This document shows positions 30,925-37,213 of a DNA stretch of 37,213 bases, one piece after another; the first letter of the stretch is position 1, and every line of letters begins with the position of its first letter. The stretch spans positions 1 through 37,213 of the forward strand of contig JAAWQR010000027.1 of assembly GCA_022800625.1 (NCBI GenBank), in the 5' to 3' direction. The stretch is from Clostridiales bacterium. Lineage in GTDB: Bacteria > Bacillota > Clostridia > Oscillospirales > CAG-272. The notes beneath the pieces were generated by a model. That model was not told where the DNA came from. It did not search any database and saw only the letters and a program-made list of their open reading frames with translations. The position numbers and the translations under genes are program-made.

Positions 30925-31236
30925 TCAAAGAGCGATCTTCTCGATCTGAACCTTTGTATAGGGCTGTCTGTGTCCCATCTTACGCTTCTCGTTCTTCTTC
31001 GGCTTGTAAGTCATGACATAGATTTTCTTAGCCTTGCCGTTCTTAACAACGCTTGCTGTTACAGCAGCTCCTTCAACTGTCGGAGCACCGAGCTTTATTC
31101 CGCCGTCAGCCGATACTGCGAGAACGCGGTCAAACGTGACCTTGTCTCCCTCCGCTGCATCAAGCTTCTCAACGAAGATGATATCTCCCTCGTTAACCTT
31201 GTACTGCTTTCCGCCTGTTTCAATAATTGCAAACAT
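30925..31236 (-). CDS. rplU: Ribosomal protein bL21
   Basis: A 50S subunit protein of 103 aa: [25 protein letters not shown] at the start (split here for brevity, all in register), the L21 signature [22 protein letters not shown] near the C-terminus, and a normal family length. ATG at 31236 is preceded by GAGG; the longer open frame from 31245 lacks a ribosome binding site. It is the first gene of rplU-prp-rpmA. A structured leader of about 90 nt precedes it, with its own consensus promoter. Confidence 0.97.
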   Translation of the reverse strand: MFAIIETGGKQYKVNEGDIIFVEKLDAAEGDKVTFDRVLAVSADGGIKLGAPTVEGAAVTASVVKNGKAKKIYVMTYKPKKNEKRKMGHRQPYTKVQIEKIAL

Positions 31237-31325
31237 GAAAAGCACCTCACTTTCTTATATGTGAACTCGCTGAATCGGGTAAACCGAGTTTTGGCAAACT
31301 GAGTTTTAACCCTTATCATGCGGCT
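31237..31325 (-). ncRNA. Candidate L21 leader (ribosomal-protein autoregulatory RNA)
   Basis: The untranslated leader of rplU is about 90 nt. It contains a stem AACTCG/CGAGTT and a tandem repeat of 15 nt (31278-31292 and 31293-31307, differing at two positions; minus strand AAAACTCRGTTTRCC). Its place matches the L21 leader family of Firmicutes, thought to be bound by L21 for feedback. The assignment is by position and structure only. Confidence 0.5.
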
Positions 31326-31331
31326 TTTCAT

Positions 31332-31360
31332 ATTATACCATTTTAACTCATGCAAGTCAA
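31332..31360 (-). promoter_or_regulatory. Promoter of rplU-prp-rpmA
   Basis: On the minus strand, TTGACT (31355-31360), 17 bp, TATAAT (31332-31337). Confidence 0.88.
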
Positions 31361-31449
31361 TAGATATACGAATTTTTTTCGCCGTTATTGATTTTTTGAG
31401 TATTCCTTATTATTTCACAACTGCACGAGTGTTTTTCGGTTTTTTCATC

Positions 31450-31478
31450 TTGACATATCGTCTTTTTACATATATAAT
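31450..31478 (+). promoter_or_regulatory. Promoter of the acyl carrier protein gene
   Basis: TTGACA (31450-31455), 17 bp, TATAAT (31473-31478), a perfect consensus about 90 bp before the gene. Between it and the rplU promoter lies about 90 bp of T-rich sequence with nothing else visible. No FapR-type palindrome is seen. Confidence 0.88.
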
Positions 31479-31567
31479 TATCTTATGCAGCATAAAATCG
31501 GCTGATATAATATAAATTCAGCCTATGCGCCAAAGTAAATTCTACTATTGATTGTTGGAGGCATTAA

Positions 31568-31795
31568 ATGTTTGAACAGGTAAAGGACATGCTCACCACG
31601 GAGCTTTCCGTTAATCCCGCTGATATCACGCCGGAAGCTGAGCTTTCAAATGATCTCGGCATAAACTCTCTGGAGCTTGCGGATCTTGTACTTCTGTGCG
31701 AGGAAAGATACGGACTCAATATCGGAGATGAGGATATTCACAGCTTTATCACCGTAGGCGATGTAGCAAACTACCTCAGCGAAAATGTAAAATAA
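31568..31795 (+). CDS. acpP: Acyl carrier protein
   Basis: The 75-aa acidic protein carries the phosphopantetheine attachment serine (Ser34) in DLGINSLELADLV. The usual motif is DSL; here it is NSL, which is seen in some ACPs of Clostridia. Helices 1 and 4 are as expected (FEQVKDMLTTEL, VGDVANYLSEN). GGAGG precedes ATG by 7 nt. It stands alone: no fatty-acid synthesis gene is adjacent, so it may serve fatty-acid synthesis or a specialised acyl transfer. The terminator at 31809-31840 follows. Confidence 0.9.
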   Translation: MFEQVKDMLTTELSVNPADITPEAELSNDLGINSLELADLVLLCEERYGLNIGDEDIHSFITVGDVANYLSENVK

Positions 31796-31808
31796 GCGAT
31801 AATATTTG

Positions 31809-31840
31809 AATGCACCCGCTATGTCCGGTGCATTTATTTT
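31809..31840 (+). terminator. Terminator of the acyl carrier protein gene
   Basis: The 8-bp stem AATGCACC/GGTGCATT (31809-31816, 31827-31834) is followed by TATTTT. Confidence 0.8.
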
Positions 31841-31898
31841 ACGGCTTATGCGAATTTTCTCTGTATCTGTCTGAAAACAAACTGAAAGGATGAAACCC

Positions 31899-32645
31899 AT
31901 GGATAATAAAATAAATGTCCGCGGTTTGAACTTCGATAATCTTACAGTTGATGAAGCTGTAGGTTCAATGATAAAAAACGTTCACAGCGGAAAACAGATT
32001 TCTGTTTTCACACCGAATCCCGAAATCGTTCAGATGTGCATTGACGACAACGCCATGTATGACGTTATAGGAAGGGGCGACATGATACTTCCCGACGGTA
32101 TCGGAGTAGTCAAAGCATCAAAAATCTTAGGCACTCCCCTTAAAGGAAGAACTCCGGGATATGACTGCGGCGAGGAATTAATAAAACGTTCGGGTAAAGA
32201 AGGACTTAAAATATTCTTCCTCGGAGGAAAACCCGGAATTGCCGAAACCGCCGCCGAAAAGATGACTGAAAAATATCCCGACGCGGTTTTCGTCGGCTGC
32301 CACGACGGATACTTCAAAAAAGAAGGCGAAGAAAGTGAAGCTGTCGTTCGACTGATAAACGAATCGGGCGCAAATGTGCTGTTTGTGTGTCTCGGCGCTC
32401 CTGCGCAGGAAAAATGGATAAACGCCAATCGCAGCGCTCTTACTGATGTCATGCTTATGCTCGGATTGGGGGGATCGCTCGACGGTTATTCGGGAAATGT
32501 AAAGCGCGCACCGAAGCTGTTTATAAAGCTCAATCTTGAGTGGTTTTACAGACTTCTCTGCCAACCGTCAAGAATCGGCAGAATGATGAAGCTTCCGAAA
32601 TTCTACTTCGGCACATGGAGATACAAGATCAAGAATAAAAAATAA
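31899..32645 (+). CDS. WecG/TagA/CpsF family glycosyltransferase (GT26)
   Basis: Transfers a sugar, typically N-acetylmannosaminuronic acid or N-acetylmannosamine, onto a lipid-linked precursor for teichoic acid or surface polysaccharide. The 248-aa protein shows the family blocks FTPNPEIVQMC, LPDGIGVVKASK, FFLGGKPGIAE, VCLGAPAQEKW and MLGLGGSLDGYSGNVKRAP with FIKLNLEWFYRLL. ATG at 31899 has AAAGGATG 6 nt upstream; the ATG at 31890 lies inside that ribosome binding site. The product probably acts at the inner membrane face. No other wall-polymer gene is next to it, but wall polymers of this kind are the ligands for SLH proteins, which the window also encodes. Confidence 0.93.
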   Translation: MDNKINVRGLNFDNLTVDEAVGSMIKNVHSGKQISVFTPNPEIVQMCIDDNAMYDVIGRGDMILPDGIGVVKASKILGTPLKGRTPGYDCGEELIKRSGKEGLKIFFLGGKPGIAETAAEKMTEKYPDAVFVGCHDGYFKKEGEESEAVVRLINESGANVLFVCLGAPAQEKWINANRSALTDVMLMLGLGGSLDGYSGNVKRAPKLFIKLNLEWFYRLLCQPSRIGRMMKLPKFYFGTWRYKIKNKK

Positions 32646-32666
32646 TATTGATATAAGTACTTACAG

Positions 32667-32704
32667 AGCCATACGTTCATTTTTTGAACGTATGGCTTTG
32701 TTTT
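32667..32704 (+). terminator. Terminator of the glycosyltransferase gene
   Basis: The 12-bp perfect stem AGCCATACGTTC/GAACGTATGGCT (32667-32678, 32686-32697) is followed by TTGTTTT. Confidence 0.9.
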
Positions 32705-32767
32705 ATACCTCAAAGCTTGTAAAAATACAAAATTCCGCAAAAAATTACAAAAATCTTTTGCAACCCA

Positions 32768-32796
32768 TTGACAGTCATATGAACCTGTGATATAAT
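32768..32796 (+). promoter_or_regulatory. Promoter of the DUF1836-nfeD-flotillin operon
   Basis: A perfect TTGACA (32768-32773), 17 bp, TATAAT (32791-32796). The -10 is part of an imperfect dyad GATATAATCATATC that could bind a regulator. Confidence 0.88.
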
Positions 32797-32829
32797 CATA
32801 TCAACATATAACAAGGAGGATAGACCGCA

Positions 32830-33399
32830 ATGGAACATTATATTCCCGGCACGGTTATGCCATATACTAATGTACAGGGCGGAATGTTTTCACTGTTTCG
32901 CCCAATGATAGAAGCGGCGGACGGCTTAAGTCTCGGTCAGGTATGCGCTGTCACGGGACTTGAAGGTGCAACGATACAAAACTGGATCAAACGAGGTTTT
33001 GTAGATCACCCGGTAAAGAAAAAATATTATGAAAGACAGTTCGCACGTATACTCATAATATCCGCCCTCCGAGACAGCATGCAGATCGACAAAATTGCTT
33101 CCATTCTCGCACAGGTAAACGGAGATGTTTATAACACTGATGACGACATAATATCCGAAGGCAGACTTTACGATTATCTGTGCGAGGCTGTAAGAAAAAC
33201 AGAAATCGGTCTTCTCTCCGATGAGACGGCACTCAAAATCATTGACGAAGTCGTGTATGACTACAACGGTCCGTCAGGAGATTCAAAACACCGGCTGCGG
33301 CTTGCACTTCTTGTAATGCTGTTTGCTTATACATCGGGACGGCTGAAGCGAGAGGCGGATATATATCTGTCGCAGCTTAGGGACGGCAGTATAAATTAA
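32830..33399 (+). CDS. DUF1836 family protein, probable MerR-like transcription regulator
   Basis: The 189-aa soluble protein has an N-terminal winged-helix-like part (about 35-80; LSLGQVCAVTGLEGATIQNWIKRGFVDHP) that resembles a MerR-type DNA-binding helix-turn-helix. The helical DUF1836 region follows. The family is common in Firmicutes but its targets are not known to me. AGGAGG precedes ATG by about 9 nt. It is the first gene of an operon with the NfeD-like and flotillin genes (27 and 60 bp gaps, no terminator between), so it may control membrane-microdomain proteins or itself; this is inferred. Confidence 0.82.
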   Translation: MEHYIPGTVMPYTNVQGGMFSLFRPMIEAADGLSLGQVCAVTGLEGATIQNWIKRGFVDHPVKKKYYERQFARILIISALRDSMQIDKIASILAQVNGDVYNTDDDIISEGRLYDYLCEAVRKTEIGLLSDETALKIIDEVVYDYNGPSGDSKHRLRLALLVMLFAYTSGRLKREADIYLSQLRDGSIN

Positions 33400-33426
33400 A
33401 AATATCAATGAAAGGATAGATAGATT

Positions 33427-34233
33427 ATGGAATGGTTTAACATCTGGTGGAATTCACTTTCAACACTCGGACAGATATTCGCAACATGTGCAATACCTGC
33501 CACTGTTCTCCTTTTTCTGCAAACTATACTGCTGATCTTCGGACTCGGCGGTCACGGTGCCGATCACGGAGAGGCAGATCACGACACGGCGCATGATCTG
33601 TTCAGTCATGATGCGGGTCACATGGATGCAGATGCATCTCATGATTTCGGCTCTCCGCATCTTCCATCAGGCGGCGGTGCGTATGATATTCACGACATGC
33701 CGCATGATGTGCTGCATGATATGCCGCACTCAGACAGTTTGCATGATACCGTGCGCGCCGAACACGTGCATGATACCGAAGCCGAGAATTCATCACATGA
33801 CGGGGCACATCACATAAGCGGTGTGAGAATATTCACGCTGCGCGGAATTATCGCGATGTTCTCAGTCGGAGGCTGGATTGGTGTTGCGATGTGCGATCTC
33901 GGCTTAAAAGGAGGGATGTGTGTTGCAGGAGCGCTTACCGGAGGTGCCTGTGCCCTGCTTATCGCAGCATACATTATAAAGCTGTCGCTTTCACTTCAGG
34001 AAAGCGGAAACCTCAACACAAAAAACGCCGTAGCGCACACGGCAACAGTCTATATTCCGATACCGCCGTCAAGAAGCGGTACGGGAAAAGTGACAATGAA
34101 GCTTCAGGAAAGATTTGTCGAGCTTGACGCGATGACAGATCACACCGAAAGGCTCGCCACAGGTGAAACAGTGCAGGTAGTGTCTGTAAATGACAAAAAC
34201 GAAGTTATAGTAAGACCTATAGTCATAAAATAG
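33427..34233 (+). CDS. NfeD-like membrane protein with His/Asp-rich loop
   Basis: The 268-aa protein has an N-terminal membrane segment (about 12-38) and a loop of about 90 residues (42-130) packed with His and Asp in repeats of HD (for example HDAGHMDADASHD, VLHDMPHSD). Two or three more membrane segments (about 137-190) and a C-terminal OB-fold-like NfeD domain (about 200-268) follow, with TATVYIPIPPSRSGTGKVTM and VELDAMTD. NfeD proteins partner flotillins in membrane microdomains, and a flotillin gene follows at once. The His/Asp loop suggests metal binding, which is my inference. A normal ribosome binding site (AAAGGA) precedes ATG. Confidence 0.85.
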   Translation: MEWFNIWWNSLSTLGQIFATCAIPATVLLFLQTILLIFGLGGHGADHGEADHDTAHDLFSHDAGHMDADASHDFGSPHLPSGGGAYDIHDMPHDVLHDMPHSDSLHDTVRAEHVHDTEAENSSHDGAHHISGVRIFTLRGIIAMFSVGGWIGVAMCDLGLKGGMCVAGALTGGACALLIAAYIIKLSLSLQESGNLNTKNAVAHTATVYIPIPPSRSGTGKVTMKLQERFVELDAMTDHTERLATGETVQVVSVNDKNEVIVRPIVIK

Positions 34234-34293
34234 TGTTTTACCGCCGTTAAGGCGTTAAAATAAATAAAATTTATATATTAAAGGAGAAAAGCC

Positions 34294-35712
34294 ATGAATA
34301 TCCCCGAATCAGTAGTAATCGCTCTGACAGTAATCGCCGTATTTTTGTTCACCATGCTTCTTGTGGTGCTGACAAGATACCGCAGATGCCCGTCCGACAA
34401 AGTACTTGTAATCTACGGTAAAGTAGGCACAAACAAGGACGGTACGACTCGCTCTGCAAAATGTATCCACGGCGGAGCCGCGTTCATATGGCCTGTAATT
34501 CAGTCATATCAATACCTTGATCTGACGCCTATGTCGATCAACGTTGACCTGACAAACGCGCTCTCACATCAGAATATCCGAGTTGACGTTCCCTCTCGTT
34601 TTACGGTCGGTATATCTGTAGAACCCGGAGTAATGCAGAATGCGGCTGAAAGACTTCTCGGTCTTCAGCTCTCCGAAATACAGGAGCTTGCAAAAGATAT
34701 CATCTTCGGTCAGCTCCGTCTCGTTATCGCTACAATGGATATCGAGGAGATCAACACAGACCGCGACAAATTCCTTGAAGCCGTATCTCACAACGTAGAG
34801 ACAGAGCTTAAAAAGATCGGTCTGCGACTTATCAACGTAAACGTAACGGACATCACGGACGAATCGGGATACATAGAAGCTCTCGGTAAAGAAGCTGCCG
34901 CTAAGGCTATCAACGATGCTAAGAAATCCGTAGCTGAGAAGAACCGCGACGGTTCTATCGGTGAAGCTTTTGCGATGAAGGATCAGCGTATCAGCGTTGC
35001 AGAATCAAACGCATCCGCAATCGCAGGAGAAAACGAATCCAAGGCCGCCGTTGCAATGTCGGACGCGGTCAGACGCGAAAAGGAAGCAGAAGCACAAAGA
35101 CGTGCAATTGCTGCCGAAAAGATTGCAGCAGCTAAAGCCCTTGAAGAAGCATATGCAGCAGAAAGAGAGGCAGAACAGGCGCGTGCGGATCGCGAATTTG
35201 CAACAAAGCAGGCTGACATTATCATCAGCGCAAAGATTGAAAAAGAAAGACGCGAGCTTGAGGCTGAAGCCGAAGCTGAGCAGCGACGCCGCCGTGCAAA
35301 AGGTGAAGCAGACGCTATATATGCTACAATGGAAGCACAGGCAAGAGGTATGCAGGAGATACTTGCAAAGCAGGCGGAAGGTTACAGCAAGGTAGTTGAA
35401 GCCGCAGGCGGCGACACCTCCGCTGCAATTCAGATGATGCTCGTTGACAAGATCGAGGAGCTGACGAAGATACAGGTAGAGGCTATCAAGAATCTCCAAA
35501 TCGACAAGATCACCGTATGGGATTCAATGAGCGGAGATGGTGGCTCGCCCACGACCGCAAACTTTCTGTCGGGAATTATGAAATCGATTCCTCCGCTGAA
35601 TGACACGCTGAAAATGGCGGGAATTCAGATACCGAGCTATCTCGGAAAGCAGTTAGAAAACGAAGACAGCATAGAGGATACTGAAGTTATCACCGAAGAA
35701 ACAAATGAATGA
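34294..35712 (+). CDS. floT: Flotillin-like SPFH protein (FloT/YuaG type)
   Basis: A scaffold protein of lipid-ordered membrane microdomains. The 472-aa protein has an N-terminal membrane segment (7-27), an SPFH/Band-7 domain (about 35-200; GGAAFIWPVIQSYQYLDLTPMSI, VDVPSRFTVGI, LRLINVNVTDITDE), a long Ala/Glu-rich coiled coil (about 200-350, many AEAE stretches) and a C-terminal tail with GGSPTTANFLSGIMKSIPPL. AAAGGAG precedes ATG by 8 nt. It is the last gene of the DUF1836-nfeD operon; the NfeD-like protein upstream is the expected partner. The gene symbol is by family similarity. A strong hairpin terminator follows. Confidence 0.95.
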   Translation: MNIPESVVIALTVIAVFLFTMLLVVLTRYRRCPSDKVLVIYGKVGTNKDGTTRSAKCIHGGAAFIWPVIQSYQYLDLTPMSINVDLTNALSHQNIRVDVPSRFTVGISVEPGVMQNAAERLLGLQLSEIQELAKDIIFGQLRLVIATMDIEEINTDRDKFLEAVSHNVETELKKIGLRLINVNVTDITDESGYIEALGKEAAAKAINDAKKSVAEKNRDGSIGEAFAMKDQRISVAESNASAIAGENESKAAVAMSDAVRREKEAEAQRRAIAAEKIAAAKALEEAYAAEREAEQARADREFATKQADIIISAKIEKERRELEAEAEAEQRRRRAKGEADAIYATMEAQARGMQEILAKQAEGYSKVVEAAGGDTSAAIQMMLVDKIEELTKIQVEAIKNLQIDKITVWDSMSGDGGSPTTANFLSGIMKSIPPLNDTLKMAGIQIPSYLGKQLENEDSIEDTEVITEETNE

Positions 35713-35714
35713 AT

Positions 35715-35760
35715 AAACGAGGAGCGAAGATTTTCCCTTCGCTCCTCGTTTGTGTATTTA
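35715..35760 (+). terminator. Terminator of the flotillin operon
   Basis: The 15-bp perfect stem AAACGAGGAGCGAAG/CTTCGCTCCTCGTTT (35715-35729, 35737-35751) is followed by TGTGTATTTA. The converging gene at 35837 may use it only weakly. Confidence 0.85.
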
Positions 35761-35836
35761 AAAATTATTATAATACACTATAAAAAGTATTTTTGTAATA
35801 TATTTTTCTGTTTATATGTGGATCGTCTGCAATATA

Positions 35837-36229
35837 TCAATCGTCAAATATAAATATTATCAATACTTGTCCGGGTCCGGCAAACAACGCTAATAAAAAT
35901 AATATGGATACAACCAGTGTCATCCCTGATCCGTCAAGAAATATTCCAATTAAAATACATGTGAAATAGTCAATAATAGCTGTTATAAACGGCAAGATAA
36001 TTCCTGCAAAAAGTGCATGACCAACTCCCCGAGTTAATCCAAATACACCGCCGCAAATTGCAGGAAACAGCACAACGATATAAATTGCAATCCATGGAGC
36101 GCCTTCTTCTATTGACCATAATCCATCGGTAATATTTTCAAGTACAGCAGTAGCAATATTTCCAAAACAAATGGCTGCTGATATACCTATGATGGCAGAT
36201 AGCCAATGTACTTTCTTTGGTTTATTCAT
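35837..36229 (-). CDS. Hypothetical small membrane protein
   Basis: The 130-aa protein has four hydrophobic stretches (about 10-27, 47-63, 72-95 and 105-125) and a basic N-terminus (MNKPKKVHW). No family is recognised. It begins 21 bp after the zinc-ribbon gene stop and has no visible ribosome binding site, so it is probably translated by coupling to that gene. Base composition is clearly AT-richer than the flotillin operon, as in the neighbour, suggesting a later-acquired pair. Confidence 0.65.
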   Translation of the reverse strand: MNKPKKVHWLSAIIGISAAICFGNIATAVLENITDGLWSIEEGAPWIAIYIVVLFPAICGGVFGLTRGVGHALFAGIILPFITAIIDYFTCILIGIFLDGSGMTLVVSILFLLALFAGPGQVLIIFIFDD

Positions 36230-36250
36230 TTTTTATAACGGAAATATAGC

Positions 36251-37192
36251 TTATGACAAAGTTGTTTTTTGAAATATCATAGTCAAATACTCATCTTTAT
36301 CATCAAACATTTTTAATTTTATTGACATCTTTCCGTTTTCAAAAGTGTAAGGATATTTTTTCTGCTTAGAAAAATCATTTTTATCATTAAGAATAATTTC
36401 TTTTTTCGTAAGCTCATAAACGGTATCTGTATCCAGAAGAAAGTAATTTTTGTCTTTGTAATCCTCCAAAGGAACCGCCGAAAAATAGTCCTCCGCTAAT
36501 TGCTCTTCTGTCATCGATTCATATATGGGTCTCATCATAGCAACATAATCTTCAATAGTACGTGAACCTGATGAGAACATCTTATCCACATCCTCTTTAG
36601 TTGCACCGTTTATGGCTGCAAAAAAATCGTATAATTCATCTCCTTGCAAATTTTGCATATAGTCAAGCATACTCAAAGCAAATCTTTTCATAGATGAAGC
36701 CCATTCATTTTTGTTAGCAATCATATACGCACATCCATCTTCTTCAAAACAATAGTAGATATGTATTTCAATATTTGTATTTATATTATTCAATATTTTC
36801 TTTATAGTTTCTGCCCTTGAGTTCATATCCTGCAATGGTTCAGAATTAGAATTTAATACCAAGTCCATCACGTCAACATATGATATTGTCGTTTCCCAAT
36901 CTCCAATTAGTTCGTCTTTTTCTATACTTGTATCTTTTTCACTGTAATCAGTATCAGAAGTATACCTATTACCGTCATTGATATAAGGTTGTCCACTGCC
37001 CCGTTTTTGAAACACATTTGTTGCAATAAATCCGATAATCACTGCAACGATAATTATTCCGATAATCCATCCTTTCCTTATTTTATTCCCTGACTGTTGC
37101 TTAAATTGAACATTCTGATGTCCTTCTCCACACTCTGTGCAAAAATCCGATCCTTCTTGTAATTCTTTTCCGCATTTACTGCAAAACATCAT
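36251..37192 (-). CDS. Zinc-ribbon membrane-anchored protein of unknown function
   Basis: The 313-aa protein has an N-terminal zinc-ribbon (FCSKCGKELQEGSDFCTECG; Cys4, Cys7, Cys18, Cys21) on the cytoplasmic side, one membrane helix (about 41-61), and an extracytoplasmic region (about 65-313) rich in Asp, Glu and Asn. The extracellular part shows no motif I recognise; a lipocalin-like all-beta fold toward the C-terminus (LIGDWETTISYVDV near 95) is suggested by its strand pattern only. ATG at 37192 (or the next codon, 37189) follows only a poor ribosome binding site, and the AT-rich composition matches the downstream membrane gene. Confidence 0.75.
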   Translation of the reverse strand: MMFCSKCGKELQEGSDFCTECGEGHQNVQFKQQSGNKIRKGWIIGIIIVAVIIGFIATNVFQKRGSGQPYINDGNRYTSDTDYSEKDTSIEKDELIGDWETTISYVDVMDLVLNSNSEPLQDMNSRAETIKKILNNINTNIEIHIYYCFEEDGCAYMIANKNEWASSMKRFALSMLDYMQNLQGDELYDFFAAINGATKEDVDKMFSSGSRTIEDYVAMMRPIYESMTEEQLAEDYFSAVPLEDYKDKNYFLLDTDTVYELTKKEIILNDKNDFSKQKKYPYTFENGKMSIKLKMFDDKDEYLTMIFQKTTLS

Positions 37193-37213
37193 TTTTTCTT
37201 TCGCCCATTTTTA

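Noticed and set aside
31450..31567. FapR operator before the acyl carrier protein gene
   Set aside because: The long FapR palindrome is not present; only a consensus promoter is seen.
33557..33817. Repeat-like short frames in other registers across the NfeD His/Asp loop
   Set aside because: They arise from the repeated CATGAT-type codons of the NfeD loop in other frames and have no ribosome binding site.
35005..35499. Cysteine-rich 164-codon frame opposite the flotillin coiled coil
   Set aside because: The Cys and Phe richness is the mirror of Ala/Glu codons (GCA, GAA) in the flotillin coiled coil; no start signal and no family.
1..37213. CRISPR arrays, tRNA, rRNA, integrase or transposase genes
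   Set aside because: No spaced direct-repeat array, no tRNA cloverleaf or rRNA-like stretch and no recombinase motif was noticed by eye in either strand.

Overview
The window looks like a chromosomal segment of a Gram-positive member of the Bacillota, most likely class Clostridia (Oscillospiraceae/Lachnospiraceae-like). The reasons are sortase and LPxTG proteins, SLH-domain surface proteins, an L27 with a Prp-cleavable N-terminus next to Prp, a DUF1836 regulator, strong TTGACA-N17-TATAAT promoters and GGAGG-type ribosome binding sites. No phage, transposase, CRISPR, rRNA or tRNA gene was seen. The assignment rests on gene content only.

Region 1 (1-10.8 kb, all minus strand). cysK with its own promoter and terminator is followed, reading the minus strand, by a complete sortase-assembled pilus locus transcribed from about 10.8 kb down to 1.26 kb: a small coiled-coil protein, a dedicated signal peptidase I, a 1508-aa LPATG adhesin with a fibro-slime/PA14-like domain, a major pilin (LPGTG), a class C sortase, a minor pilin (LPQTG) and a second, non-class-C sortase.

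Region 2 (11-15.7 kb, minus). An operon from one strong promoter carries a PDZ/radical-SAM DUF512 protein, the ribosome-assembly GTPase Der, the acyltransferase PlsY and a SAM methyltransferase.

Region 3 (15.8-26.6 kb). Aconitase and NADP-isocitrate dehydrogenase form a plus-strand pair. A frameshifted LRR/SLH surface protein and the serine genes serC-serA lie on the minus strand. Two tandem paralogous secreted proteins with a CBM9-like domain follow on the plus strand, one anchored by SLH repeats and the other by a sortase-like C-terminus.

Region 4 (26.7-32.7 kb). This is mostly housekeeping: rimM-trmD, a cell-wall amidase, a TtcA-family PP-loop protein with a probable ATT start, a TspO-like membrane protein, rplU-prp-rpmA with an L21-type leader, an acyl carrier protein and a TagA/WecG glycosyltransferase.

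Region 5 (32.7-37.2 kb). A DUF1836 regulator, an NfeD-like protein with a His/Asp-rich loop and a flotillin share one promoter. They converge on two AT-rich minus-strand genes (a membrane protein and a zinc-ribbon lipid-anchored-like protein) that look different in composition.

The most notable patterns are the pilus locus with its unusual adhesin N-terminus and dedicated signal peptidase, and a recurrent leader element in which a stem-loop sits directly upstream of a GGAG Shine-Dalgarno sequence. Five genes carry this element in two sequence subfamilies, and srtC has a looser version.
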